This document shows positions 54,564 to 62,706 of a stretch of DNA of 64,000 nucleotides, piece after piece (the stretch's first letter is position 1; each line of letters opens with the position of its first letter). Origin of the DNA: JANQOH01 sp965242575 (GTDB taxonomy: Bacteria > Pseudomonadota > Alphaproteobacteria > UBA7887); NCBI GenBank assembly GCA_965242575.1, contig OZ251461.1, positions 2,666,001-2,730,000 on the forward strand, in the 5' to 3' direction. The notes under the pieces were generated by a model, which was given only the letters and a program-made list of their open reading frames with translations, was not told the DNA's origin and ran no database searches. A program made the position numbers and the translations under genes.

Positions 54564-55310
54564 ATGCGCGCGATCATCGCCCGCCCCCGCGCCGCCGCCG
54601 CCGCCTTCGCGACAGCCCTCGCCCGGCGCGGAATCGACGCCGTCGCCGCCCCGGTGCTGGAGATCGCGCCGCGCGCCGGGGTCGACGTCGACGGCGCGCT
54701 GGCCGGCGCACAGGCGGTCCTGCTCACCAGCGCCAACGGCGCGCGCGCGCTGGCTGCGAACACCGCGCGCCGCGACGTGGAAATATTCGCCGTCGGCGAC
54801 GCGACCGCCGCCGCGGCGCGCGGCGCCGGGTTCCGCGCCGCGCGGTCGGTCGATGGCGACGCCGCCGCGCTCGCCCGGTTCGCGGCGGCGCGCCTCGACG
54901 CCGCCGCCGGCCCGGTGGTCCACGCCGCCGCCGTCCACGCCGCCGGCGGCCTCGCGGCGGCGCTGGCGCGCGGGGGTTTCGCCTGCCGCCGGCTGGCGCT
55001 CTACGAGGCGGTCGCCGCACGCGCGCTTCCGGAGGCCGCCGCCGCCGCCTTGCGCGGCGGCGCGGCGGACGGGGTCGCGCTGTTCTCGCCCCGCGGCGCC
55101 GAGGTCTTCGTCCGCCTCGCGCGCGCGGCGGGGCTGGCGGACCGGCTGGCGGAGGTCGACGCCTGGTGCCTCAGCGCCGCCGTGGCGCGCGCGGCCGGGG
55201 CGGCGCGGTGGCGGCGCGCCGCCGCCGCCGCCAGGCCGCGCGCCGACGCGCTGCGCGATCTCATCGCCGCCGCCGCGAAGCCTTCGCCGGGCGCGGCGGC
55301 GGCGCTATAG
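54564..55310 (+). CDS. hemD: Uroporphyrinogen-III synthase
   Basis: 248 residues. Closes and inverts ring D of hydroxymethylbilane to give uroporphyrinogen III. The family is poorly conserved; typical segments are the VLLTSANGARALAA stretch, FAVGDATAAAARGAGF and FSPRGAEVFVRLARAA. It follows hemC after four bases, the classic hemCD order, which supports the call. The extreme Ala content is due to GC pressure. It ends 7 bases before the next gene. Confidence 0.85.
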   Translation: MRAIIARPRAAAAAFATALARRGIDAVAAPVLEIAPRAGVDVDGALAGAQAVLLTSANGARALAANTARRDVEIFAVGDATAAAARGAGFRAARSVDGDAAALARFAAARLDAAAGPVVHAAAVHAAGGLAAALARGGFACRRLALYEAVAARALPEAAAAALRGGAADGVALFSPRGAEVFVRLARAAGLADRLAEVDAWCLSAAVARAAGAARWRRAAAAARPRADALRDLIAAAAKPSPGAAAAL

Positions 55311-55317
55311 TGGCGGC

Positions 55318-56388
55318 ATGAAGGCCGCCGTGTTCACCGCGCCGGGAGCGCCCCTCTCCGTCGAGACCGTGCCGGACCCGGAGCCCGGGCCGGGCGATCT
55401 GGTCATCCGGGTCCGCTCCTGCGGCATTTGCGGCACCGACCTGCACTGGTCGCGGCACACCGACCCGGAGGCCGGCTGGCGGGTGCTCCGGCGCGGCGCG
55501 GTGATGGGCCACGAATTCGCCGGCGAGGTGGTCGAGGCCGGCGCCGATGCGCGCGGGCGGTGGCGCAAGGGCGACCGCGTCACCGCGCAGCCCTTCATCG
55601 GTTGCGGCGCCTGCGCCGAATGCGCGGCGGGCCGCGCCTATCGCTGCGCCGACGTGACCATGCGCGCCGACCTGGAGCTCCCCGGCGCCTACGCCGAATA
55701 CACCCGCGTCGGCGCCGCGACGACGCTGCGCCTGCCCGAAGCGGTGGGGTTTTCGGAGGGCGCGCTGGTGGAGCCCCTCGCCGTCGGACTCAACGCGGCG
55801 GAGAAGGCGCGCCTCGCCCCCGACGACCGGGTGCTCGTCGTCGGCGCGGGGCCGGTGGGCCTCGCGGTGGCGTTGTGGTGCCGAGTCCTCGGCGTGCGAA
55901 ACATCGCGGCGAGCGACCTGGTCGAGAGCCGGGCGGAGCGCGCGCTGGCGTTCGGCGCCTCGGCGGCCATCGACGCGGCGCGCGGGGACGTCGCGCGCCG
56001 CGCCGCCGAGGCGTTGGGCGGCCCGCCCGGCGTGGTGTTCGACTGCGTGGGCGTCCCCGGCAGCCTGCAACTCGCCATCGACTACGCGCCGCCCGACGCG
56101 CGGGTGGTGGTCGTCGGCCTGTGCATGGCGCAGGACGCCGTCTATCCCGGCCGCGCCGTCGTCAAGGAGCTCGACCTGACCTTCGCGTTCATCTACCGCA
56201 AGCGCCACTTCGCGCTCGTCATCGACGCGCTGGCGAACGGGCGCATCGACGCGGCGGGGCTGATCACCGACCGGGTCGACCTGGCGGGGTTCCCCGACGC
56301 CTTCGAGGCGCTGCGGGAGCCTTCGGGGCAGATCAAGGTCATGCTGGAGCCGGAAGCGGACGCGCCGGCGCGGGAGAACGGCGAATGA
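55318..56388 (+). CDS. Zinc-binding alcohol dehydrogenase (MDR family)
   Basis: 356 residues. Medium-chain dehydrogenase. Catalytic zinc ligands are in SCGICGTDLHW and GAVMGHEFAGEVVEAGA; the structural zinc loop is shown by GCGACAECAAGRAYRC. Cofactor motif: VLVVGAGPVGLAVALWC. The start is ATG 55318. Its stop overlaps the next SDR gene by four bases, so the two form an operon. The alcohol substrate is unknown. Confidence 0.88.
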   Translation: MKAAVFTAPGAPLSVETVPDPEPGPGDLVIRVRSCGICGTDLHWSRHTDPEAGWRVLRRGAVMGHEFAGEVVEAGADARGRWRKGDRVTAQPFIGCGACAECAAGRAYRCADVTMRADLELPGAYAEYTRVGAATTLRLPEAVGFSEGALVEPLAVGLNAAEKARLAPDDRVLVVGAGPVGLAVALWCRVLGVRNIAASDLVESRAERALAFGASAAIDAARGDVARRAAEALGGPPGVVFDCVGVPGSLQLAIDYAPPDARVVVVGLCMAQDAVYPGRAVVKELDLTFAFIYRKRHFALVIDALANGRIDAAGLITDRVDLAGFPDAFEALREPSGQIKVMLEPEADAPARENGE

Positions 56389-57110
56389 CGGACACGGGCC
56401 GGGTATGCCTCATCGCCGGCGTGGGGCCGGGGACGGGCCACGAATGCGCGCGGCGCTTCGCCGCCGGGGGCTATCGCGTGGCGATGCTGGCGCGCGACGG
56501 GGCGCGGCTCGCCGCCTACGAGAAGGAGATTGCGGGAAGCCGCGGCTTCGTCTGCGACGTCGCCGACCTGGACCGGCTGACGGCGACGGCCGATGCGGTG
56601 GCGGCGGAGATGGGCGCGCCGCGCGTGCTGATCCACAACGCGGTCTCCGGCGTGCTCGAGGGCGGCGGCGCGGCGACCTTCCTCGAAAGCGAGCCGACCC
56701 GGCTGGAGCGCAACTTCCGCGTCAACGTCACCTCGCTCCTGTATCTCGCGCGCGCGGTGGCGCCGGCGATGATCGAGGCCGGCGACGGCGCGATCGTCGC
56801 CACGGGCAACACGTCGGCGCTGCGCGGGCGGCCCCGCTTCGCCTATTTCGCGCCGACCAAGGCGGCGCAGCGCGTGCTCGCCGAATCGATGGCGCGCGAG
56901 CTGGGGCCGAAGGGCGTCCACGTCGCCTACATTCTGGTCGACGCCGCCATCGACACTCCGCGCACCCGGCCCGTCGTCGCGGCGGACAAGCCGGACGAAT
57001 TCTTCTGCAAGCCCTCGGCGATCGCCGACGAGGCGTTCCACATCGCCCACCAGGACCGCTCCGCGTGGTCGTTCAACGTGGAGCTGCGGCCGGACATCGA
57101 GAACTGGTAG
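56385..57110 (+). CDS. SDR-family oxidoreductase, atypical active site
   Basis: 241 residues. NAD site CLIAGVGPGTGHECARRFAA and Ser in NTSALRGRPRF. At the active site the sequence is AYFAPTKAAQ; Tyr lies one position further from Lys than in the usual Y-x-x-x-K and Phe takes the normal place. Relatives of this SDR group share F-A-P-x-K, so this may be normal for its family, which is thought to have altered or absent dehydrogenase activity. It is coupled to the zinc dehydrogenase by ATGA. Confidence 0.8.
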   Translation: MTDTGRVCLIAGVGPGTGHECARRFAAGGYRVAMLARDGARLAAYEKEIAGSRGFVCDVADLDRLTATADAVAAEMGAPRVLIHNAVSGVLEGGGAATFLESEPTRLERNFRVNVTSLLYLARAVAPAMIEAGDGAIVATGNTSALRGRPRFAYFAPTKAAQRVLAESMARELGPKGVHVAYILVDAAIDTPRTRPVVAADKPDEFFCKPSAIADEAFHIAHQDRSAWSFNVELRPDIENW

Positions 57111-57130
57111 GCGCGCGCCGCCGGGTTCGG

Positions 57131-58159
57131 TTAGGCGCCGGGCGCCCCGAAACCCTCGTTCGGGCGCCGGCGGATCGGCGCGTGCGATCCGCGCAGTCCT
57201 CCGCCGGCGTCCGTCCGTCGCGTATTTCGCGGACGCGATCGGGCCGTCCCCGGGGATCCCCTCCAGGCCGGACCTGACTTCCCGACCGCGCCGGCGGCGG
57301 CGCCCGCCCGGCGCGGCGCGGCCGATGGAGCGGTTATCCCGCTGGCGCCAGCGCGCCGGGCGGCGTCGGCGGCCTTCTGACAGGCAGGCCAGCTGTGCGC
57401 AGGAACTCGGCCCACGCGCCATCCGGCGTATCGCTGAAATAGTGCGTCAATTGGCCTTTCGCGTTCCATCGTCCGGCCGGCTGGTTTGCATTTCCCACAG
57501 AAAGGGAAACCGGCGATCGCAACTCCGGAACGCGATCGCGTCGCCGACGACGCGCTCGAGGCGGCGGCGAGTTCCCGAACCCGGATCGGCCCTTCGTCGT
57601 CCGGACGCCATTCATGGCCCAGAGTTTGCGCGGGCGTTTCGCCGGCGAGCGCCTTTCGCGGCCGGTCGAACCAGCGCCGGACGCCGACGTCGGTGTAGGA
57701 TCCCGCCAGCTCGCCAACGAGAAGCGCCAGGAAGTGGAGGCGTTCGACAATCGGATCGTCCCGCATCTCGCGGCGGACGCCGGGACAGGTGCGCGCGTCG
57801 CCCGCTTTCATTCCCGTCAATTGGGCCAGCAGGTCGATTCCCAACACCTTCCTCAACGCCTTCGACTCGTGCGTGGGAGCCGGCGACTTCCGCAACGTCT
57901 CGTTTATTCGCGAGAGCAAGTCGGCGATCTCTTTCGGCTCCGCATCGAAGAAACGACAGGAGCCGGCTACCGTCGCCTTCCCAATCCCCGCGTTCCGCAT
58001 ACCGTCCAGCACGTCGCGCATGGCGGCGGCGTCCAGACGCGTAACGTCGCGGGTGAGCAATCCCATTGCGTCGGCCCGGCTCAGCGCCAGCGCCGCGGCG
58101 GGCGCGAGGTTCGGATCGTCGAAGGGCCTCTCGACCGCTTCTATGCGAACATGCGTCAT
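57131..58159 (-). CDS. Xre/MbcA/ParS-like antitoxin of a RES locus (C-terminus altered)
   Basis: The frame codes 342 residues, but only about the first 200 match a family. Residues 1-130 contain helical DNA-binding-like stretches (RDVTRLDAAAMRDVLDGMRN, GIGKATVAGSCRFFD), and residues 140-200 a DUF2384-like toxin-binding part ending RRWFDRPRKALAGETPAQTL and the DEGPIRVREL segment. RES toxins are normally encoded right after such genes. After residue 200 the frame runs through the decayed toxin gene and becomes low-complexity, so a stop or frame has been lost. Whether it is made is uncertain. Confidence 0.45.
   Translation of the reverse strand: MTHVRIEAVERPFDDPNLAPAAALALSRADAMGLLTRDVTRLDAAAMRDVLDGMRNAGIGKATVAGSCRFFDAEPKEIADLLSRINETLRKSPAPTHESKALRKVLGIDLLAQLTGMKAGDARTCPGVRREMRDDPIVERLHFLALLVGELAGSYTDVGVRRWFDRPRKALAGETPAQTLGHEWRPDDEGPIRVRELAAASSASSATRSRSGVAIAGFPFCGKCKPAGRTMERERPIDALFQRYAGWRVGRVPAHSWPACQKAADAARRAGASGITAPSAAPRRAGAAAGAVGKSGPAWRGSPGTARSRPRNTRRTDAGGGLRGSHAPIRRRPNEGFGAPGA
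57334..57580 (-). pseudogene. Decayed RES-domain toxin gene
   Basis: One frame gives RVVGDAIAFRSCDRRFPF and a second frame QPAGRWNAKGQLTHYFSDTP followed by DGAWAEFLRTAGL; both look like RES-domain pieces (GRWN and AWAEFLR are typical), so at least one frameshift lies near 57490. The second frame ends at a TAA at 57334, far short of a whole RES domain of about 150-180 residues. RES toxins degrade NAD. This copy is likely dead. Confidence 0.5.
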
Positions 58160-58169
58160 GGCGGCGAGT

Positions 58170-58943
58170 TTACACCACCGGCGCCAGACCGCCGTCGAGG
58201 TTGATGGCGGCGCCGGTGATATAGGCGGCGCGCTCCGACACCAGGAAGGCGCACAGGTCGGCGAACTCCTCCGCCTTGCCCACGCGGCCCAGGGGGACCG
58301 TCTTCGCCAGTTCGGCGTAGAGCTCCGCCACCGGGCGGTTGCCGGCGCGGCGATCCCATTGCGCGCTCTCGATCAGGCCGATGCAAATCGCGTTCACGCG
58401 GATGCCGTCGCCGGCGTATTCGTTGGCGAGCGACTTGGTGAGGTTGATTCCCGCCGCGCGGGTCACGCTCGTCGGCAGGGCGCGCGCCGGCGGGGCCTTG
58501 CCGGCGGCGATGGCGGCGTTGACGACGGCGCCGCCGCCGCGCGCGCGCATGACGGGGACCGCCATCCGGCACAGGCGCACGCAGGCCATCAGTTTCAGGT
58601 CGATGTCCTCCCGCCACGCCGCGTCGTCGGTCTCCTCCAGCCCGGCCGCCGCGGACCGCCCGGCGTTGTTGACGAGGATGTCGACGCCGCCGAAACGCTC
58701 CACCGCCGCGCGCATCAGCCGCTCCAGGTCGCCGGCGTCGGTCACGTCGGCGCGCTGCGCCACGGCCTCGCCGCCGGTCTCGCGGGAGATCTCCTCGGCG
58801 GCGCGGCGCAGATGGTCCTCGCGGCGGGCGCAGATCATGACCTTGCAGCCCTCGCGCGCCAGCCGCTCCGCGGTCGCGCGGCCCAGGCCGTCGCTGCCGC
58901 CGGTGACCAGCGCCGCCTTGCCCTTCAGGCCGAGGTCCAGCAC
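58170..58943 (-). CDS. SDR-family protein without the usual Tyr-Lys pair
   Basis: 257 residues. Rossmann start GKAALVTGGSDGLGRATAER, NNAGRSAAAG and the C-terminal YITGAAINLDGGLAPVV. At the active site, where Y-x-x-x-K is expected, it reads PTSVTRAAGINLTKSLA, lacking both Tyr and Lys. Related SDRs with SVTRAAG are known to me from memory as a distinct group; the reaction is uncertain. It precedes a NIPSNAP-family gene on the same strand, with 13 bases between. Confidence 0.8.
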   Translation of the reverse strand: MLDLGLKGKAALVTGGSDGLGRATAERLAREGCKVMICARREDHLRRAAEEISRETGGEAVAQRADVTDAGDLERLMRAAVERFGGVDILVNNAGRSAAAGLEETDDAAWREDIDLKLMACVRLCRMAVPVMRARGGGAVVNAAIAAGKAPPARALPTSVTRAAGINLTKSLANEYAGDGIRVNAICIGLIESAQWDRRAGNRPVAELYAELAKTVPLGRVGKAEEFADLCAFLVSERAAYITGAAINLDGGLAPVV

Positions 58944-58956
58944 CGCTCCGCCCCCG

Positions 58957-59277
58957 CTACGGCCGCGGCCCCCAGGGCGCGGCCAGCATCAGTTTGTTCT
59001 CCTGCTTGAGGATCAGCGGCCGCAGCCGCGCCGCGAAGGTCTGGAACCCCTCATCGGCGTAAATCCGCCTCCAGAAGACCCGCCGGTCGGCGTCGTCGTC
59101 GAACTTCCACAAGTGAAAGAGCTGGTTCATCGCCCCTACGTCGCCGGTGAAGTAGCCCACCAGCTTGTCGGCGGCGAGCCGCTCCAGCGCCGGCCAACCG
59201 TAGGCGTCGTACAGCTCCGCCGCCTGGGCCAGTTTGCCGACCTGGAAGGTGTAGGTGCGCAGTTCGTATATCGCCAT
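58957..59277 (-). CDS. NIPSNAP family protein
   Basis: 106 residues beginning MAIYELRTYTFQVGKLAQAA, the usual NIPSNAP start. The ferredoxin-like fold is suggested by GYFTGDVGAMNQLFHLWKF and DDDADRRVFWRRIYADEGF. These small proteins accompany catabolic operons and may bind or process small substrates. The ATG at 59275-59277 is in the usual place. It ends 13 bases before the SDR gene. Confidence 0.85.
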   Translation of the reverse strand: MAIYELRTYTFQVGKLAQAAELYDAYGWPALERLAADKLVGYFTGDVGAMNQLFHLWKFDDDADRRVFWRRIYADEGFQTFAARLRPLILKQENKLMLAAPWGPRP

Positions 59278-59318
59278 GCCGGCCTCCCGCCGTCGTGGTC
59301 CGTTCGGAGCGCGCGGCG

Positions 59319-60179
59319 TCAGGCGCCGGCGCGGAAAAAGGCCAGCGTGCGCGCCTCGATGCTCTCGCGCGGGATCGCGTCCGCCGGAGTCGTCGGGTCG
59401 GCGAACGCCGTGTGGCAGGTGAACCGCGCCGTCCCGTCCTCCGCCGAATCGTAGCACTTGATGAGGATCGCCTCGGAGGCCTCCAGCGCGGGGTAGTAGA
59501 ACCAGCGGTGGTCCGGGCTCCACCGCGTCTGATAGACCTCGCCCGTCCGGTCGCCATAGACCAGATCGGTGGGAACCAGATCGGCCGGCGCGATGCTGCG
59601 CGCGTCGCAGATCGCCAGCGGCATGGTGCGCAGCGGGCCGCGGATCGGCCGCCACACGTTGACCACCGCGAAGCGGCCGCGCACCAGCTCCTCGGCCTCC
59701 GCGCCGCCGACCAGGTCGCGCACCCGCTGCGGGCCGGACGTCACGGTGTAGTCGTTGTGGACCACCCGCACCGGCTCGCGAACCCGCCGCTCGGTCCGCG
59801 CCGCCTCGTCGGAGTTGCGCACGTTGTGGTCGAAGACGCGGACCTCGGAGGCGCCCGTCGCCCGTTTCACCAGTTCCGCCGCCTCCTGGTAATAGATCCG
59901 CTCGACCTCGTCGGAATCGTAGAAGTCGGCGACGGCGCTGGCGTGCGCCTCGAGCGCGAAGCCCTCGCGGTCCAGCGTCGCCGGCGCGGCCAGCGCGCGC
60001 GCGTCGCGGATGGCGAAGGCGTGTCCGTCGTACCGCGAGCGGCGCTGCGTCGGAACCCCCGGTTCGGTGATGTAGGTTTTCGGCTTTTCGTCGCCGGGAA
60101 CGATGTAGTTCAGGACCCCTTCGACCGCAGGGGCCTCCGTTCCCGCCTCTACCCGGGGCGTTCCGTCGTAGGGCGCCAT
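59319..60179 (-). CDS. CmcJ/NvfI family oxidoreductase
   Basis: 286 residues. Family signatures: VVHNDYTVTSGPQRVRDLVG, NVWRPIRGPLRTMPLAICDA, and near the end CHTAFADPTTPADAIPRESI. These fit the CmcJ/NvfI group of hydroxylase-like enzymes, related to cephamycin biosynthesis in one branch but common in catabolic loci. It lies upstream of the NIPSNAP and SDR genes and may share a pathway with them. Substrate unknown. Confidence 0.82.
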   Translation of the reverse strand: MAPYDGTPRVEAGTEAPAVEGVLNYIVPGDEKPKTYITEPGVPTQRRSRYDGHAFAIRDARALAAPATLDREGFALEAHASAVADFYDSDEVERIYYQEAAELVKRATGASEVRVFDHNVRNSDEAARTERRVREPVRVVHNDYTVTSGPQRVRDLVGGAEAEELVRGRFAVVNVWRPIRGPLRTMPLAICDARSIAPADLVPTDLVYGDRTGEVYQTRWSPDHRWFYYPALEASEAILIKCYDSAEDGTARFTCHTAFADPTTPADAIPRESIEARTLAFFRAGA

Positions 60180-60281
60180 CCTCGCCTCCTCGTCGGCTTG
60201 CGTCGGGCGGGTTCGTAACGCGCCCGCGCCGCCGCGTCAATGGACCCCCGGGGGACTGCCGCTATCGGCGGCGATGCGTCG

Positions 60282-60482
60282 TCACAGCACGCCGAACAGG
60301 CGCGCCGCCATCAGGAGCTGCAAGGCGATGACCAAGCCGAGAAGCCCCCGCGTAGAGGACATGGATATGTGCGCGTCGAGTTTGGCTTCGAGGCGCGCGA
60401 TGTCGGCCTTCAGCTCGGCAAGCCCGGCGCGAAGGTCGGCCTTGGTAATCGGCGCGGAGCAGCCCTCGTCACGGCCGGTCAT
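60282..60482 (-). CDS. Small coiled-coil/membrane protein
   Basis: 66 residues. A short coiled coil (TKADLRAGLAELKADIARLE) and a C-terminal hydrophobic helix (LLGLVIALQLLMAARLFGVL). It resembles the C-terminal half of the DUF1640-like proteins at 14.4-15.3 kb. The ATG at 60480-60482 overlaps the stop of the metallohydrolase gene by four bases. Function is unknown. Confidence 0.6.
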   Translation of the reverse strand: MTGRDEGCSAPITKADLRAGLAELKADIARLEAKLDAHISMSSTRGLLGLVIALQLLMAARLFGVL

Positions 60483-61315
60483 CGACCGCTGCGGGGCGCG
60501 CAAGGCCCGCCCTGTTCCCCCGGCGCGACGTCCAGGCGGACGACGGCGCCGGCGAGCCCGTCCCGGGGCGCCGGGTAGCGCGCCATTACGAGCGGGTCGT
60601 GGCCGGGGATTATGTGCTTCGGCGATTCCGCCAGCCGGCGCATCGCCGCGTAGCCCTGCACCATGTCGGCGACGCTGTAGGCGATGGGGAACGGCGAGAC
60701 CGCCTCCATGTTCTCGTAGAGATGGCTCGCGTCCGAGGCCAGCACGACCTGGCCGCGCCGGGTCAGGACCCGCACGCATTGCATCCCCATCGTGTGCCCG
60801 CCCACGCGGTGGACCGAGACTCCGGGGGCGATTTCGTCGTCGCCGTCGTGGAACGCCACCCGGCCCTGGAACGCCTTTTCGACCATGCGCGCGACGTGGC
60901 CGGCGCTGTAGGCGTAGCCGAACGGCTTGTGCGCCATGTGGCGCCCGGTCGCGTAGGCCATCTCCGCGTCCTGGAGGTGGAACCGCGCCGCCGGGAAGTC
61001 GTCGATGGTCCCCGCGTGGTCGTAATGGAGGTGCGTCACCACCACGTCCTCGACCGCGCCGGAGTCGATGCCCAGCATCGCCAAGCCCTCGCGCGGCAGG
61101 CGCTCGATCTCGCGCCCGCGCCGCGCCGCCTCCTTCCGGTCGAAGCCGGTGTCGACGACGATGGTCCGGTTGGCGTTGACGATGGCCCAGACGTAATAGT
61201 CGATGGGCGCCGGCGCATCGTGCGCGTCGGTCACGATGAAGTTGTCGCGCCGGGCGCGCGCCGCGTGGCGCCCGTAGCGGACGGCGAACAGTTCGTAGGT
61301 TTCGGGTTCGGACAT
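60479..61315 (-). CDS. Metallo-beta-lactamase-fold hydrolase (N-acyl homoserine lactonase-like)
   Basis: 278 residues. Zinc-binding motif VVVTHLHYDHAGTIDDF (HxHxDH), further His in VHRVGGHTMGMQ, Asp in VLASDASHLYENM and final His in HIIPGHDP. Length and spacing resemble AttM/AiiA-type lactonases that open acyl-homoserine lactone rings, but other small lactones are equally possible. It is followed at once by a small membrane protein gene (ATGA overlap). Probably cytoplasmic; no signal peptide is seen. Confidence 0.85.
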   Translation of the reverse strand: MSEPETYELFAVRYGRHAARARRDNFIVTDAHDAPAPIDYYVWAIVNANRTIVVDTGFDRKEAARRGREIERLPREGLAMLGIDSGAVEDVVVTHLHYDHAGTIDDFPAARFHLQDAEMAYATGRHMAHKPFGYAYSAGHVARMVEKAFQGRVAFHDGDDEIAPGVSVHRVGGHTMGMQCVRVLTRRGQVVLASDASHLYENMEAVSPFPIAYSVADMVQGYAAMRRLAESPKHIIPGHDPLVMARYPAPRDGLAGAVVRLDVAPGEQGGPCAPRSGR

Positions 61316-61350
61316 GCGCCGGCTCCTCCCGCAAGGAGGCGCATGTTAAC

Positions 61351-61842
61351 TCAGGCCGCCGCCGCCAGCGCAACCGTCCGCCGCGCCGCCCAGCCCGAAA
61401 GCAGCGCCCCGGCGGCGAACGCGGCGACGCCGGAATGAACGTCCGCCGTCGTCAGCAACCGGCCGTCGACCACGAGCACCACCAGCGCGACGATGAACAC
61501 GTCGACCATCGACCAGCGCGACAACGCCGCGAGCCACCCCGCCAGCCGCGCGCCGCCGGCGGGCGCGGCGAAGCGCAGCGCCAGGCAAAGCGCCACCTTG
61601 CCGAGCGGGAGCGCCATCGAGAACAGGAACGTCAGCGCGAACAGCAGCCACTGCCCGCGGGCGGCGAAGCCGAACACCGCCTCCGCCAGCGAATAGCTCT
61701 CGGCAAGGAAGAAACCGCCGATCGTCACCGCCGGCAGGAACAGGCCCGCCGCCAGCAGGATCCCGGACAGGACGAGCCACGCGCCGATCCAGCGGTCGGC
61801 GCGGGCGCGCAAGGCGGCGAGCGCGGCGCGCGGAGTCTCCAT
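61351..61842 (-). CDS. Paraquat-inducible protein A-like membrane protein
   Basis: 163 residues with four hydrophobic helices: WLVLSGILLAAGLFLPAVT, QWLLFALTFLFSMALPLGKV, WSMVDVFIVALVVLVVDGRL and GALLSGWAARRTVALAAA. The P-L-G-K and M-V-D-V-F segments are typical of PqiA domains. It is a single PqiA unit rather than the double one of enterobacteria; the family is linked to lipid transport between membranes with MCE proteins. No MCE partner lies next to it. Confidence 0.8.
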   Translation of the reverse strand: METPRAALAALRARADRWIGAWLVLSGILLAAGLFLPAVTIGGFFLAESYSLAEAVFGFAARGQWLLFALTFLFSMALPLGKVALCLALRFAAPAGGARLAGWLAALSRWSMVDVFIVALVVLVVDGRLLTTADVHSGVAAFAAGALLSGWAARRTVALAAAA

Positions 61843-61943
61843 GACGCCGGAATTTGGGCGCGCGCCGGCGCGGGCGCAAGGCGCGCCGGGGAGGCGCTAC
61901 CCCACGTTTCCCGGACCGCCCTCGCGGCCGGGCGCCCGGGGTT

Positions 61944-62696
61944 TCACGCCGCCAGGCGCCGGGCGAACAGCGCGAACATGCGCTCCCAATGGCGCTCGGC
62001 CGCCGCCTTGCGATAGACGGCCTTGCGCTTCGGGAACGCGAAACCGTGCTCGGTGTCGGGATAGACCTCGACGCGGTGCTCCACCCCCGCCGCCGAGAGG
62101 ATCCCCGGCAGGCGGTCGAGCGCGTCTTGCGGCACGTAAGGGTCGTCGGAGGCGAAGCCGAGATAGAGCTCGCCGGCGATCTCGCCGGCGCGCAGATGCG
62201 GCGAATCCGGCTTGTCGGTGACGACGCCGACGCCATAATAGGCGGCGATGGCGGCGAAATCGGCGGGGTAGGCCGCCGCCGCAGCCACGACGAACTGCCC
62301 GCTCATGCAATAGCCGACGCAGCCGACCGGACCGGGCGCGGCGGCCTCGGCGCCGCGGACGAACTCCAGCATCGGCCCGGTGTCGGCGACGACGCGCGCG
62401 TTGGTCAGCGTGTTCATCACCGCGAACATCTTGCGGCGCTCGCCTTCATCGCTCCGCGTACCGGCGAGGTCGAAGCCGTAACTCCCCTCGCGCCCGGTGC
62501 GGTAGTAGAGGTTGGGCAGCACGGCGAAATAGCCCACCGTCCCGATCCGCCGCGCCATGTCGCGCAGCTCCTCGCGAATGCCCGGCGCGTCCATGTAGAG
62601 GATGACGGCGGGGAACGGGCCGCCCTCCTCCGGATGGCAGACGAATGCGTCGAGCGTTCCGTCCGCCGTGGCGATCTCCGCCTTGAACTCGCGCAC
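61944..62696 (-). CDS. Dienelactone hydrolase family protein
   Basis: 250 residues, alpha/beta hydrolase. Nucleophile motif VGCVGYCMSGQF (Cys instead of Ser, as in dienelactone hydrolases), Asp and His in EVYPDTEHGFAFP. The start is the GTG at 62694-62696 after a strong GAGGAGG site; the open frame runs on upstream through the TauD gene and is not coding. It follows that gene after 10 bases, so the two are likely co-transcribed. Exact lactone unknown. Confidence 0.87.
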   Translation of the reverse strand: MREFKAEIATADGTLDAFVCHPEEGGPFPAVILYMDAPGIREELRDMARRIGTVGYFAVLPNLYYRTGREGSYGFDLAGTRSDEGERRKMFAVMNTLTNARVVADTGPMLEFVRGAEAAAPGPVGCVGYCMSGQFVVAAAAAYPADFAAIAAYYGVGVVTDKPDSPHLRAGEIAGELYLGFASDDPYVPQDALDRLPGILSAAGVEHRVEVYPDTEHGFAFPKRKAVYRKAAAERHWERMFALFARRLAA

Positions 62697-62706
62697 GGGC
62701 GCCTCC

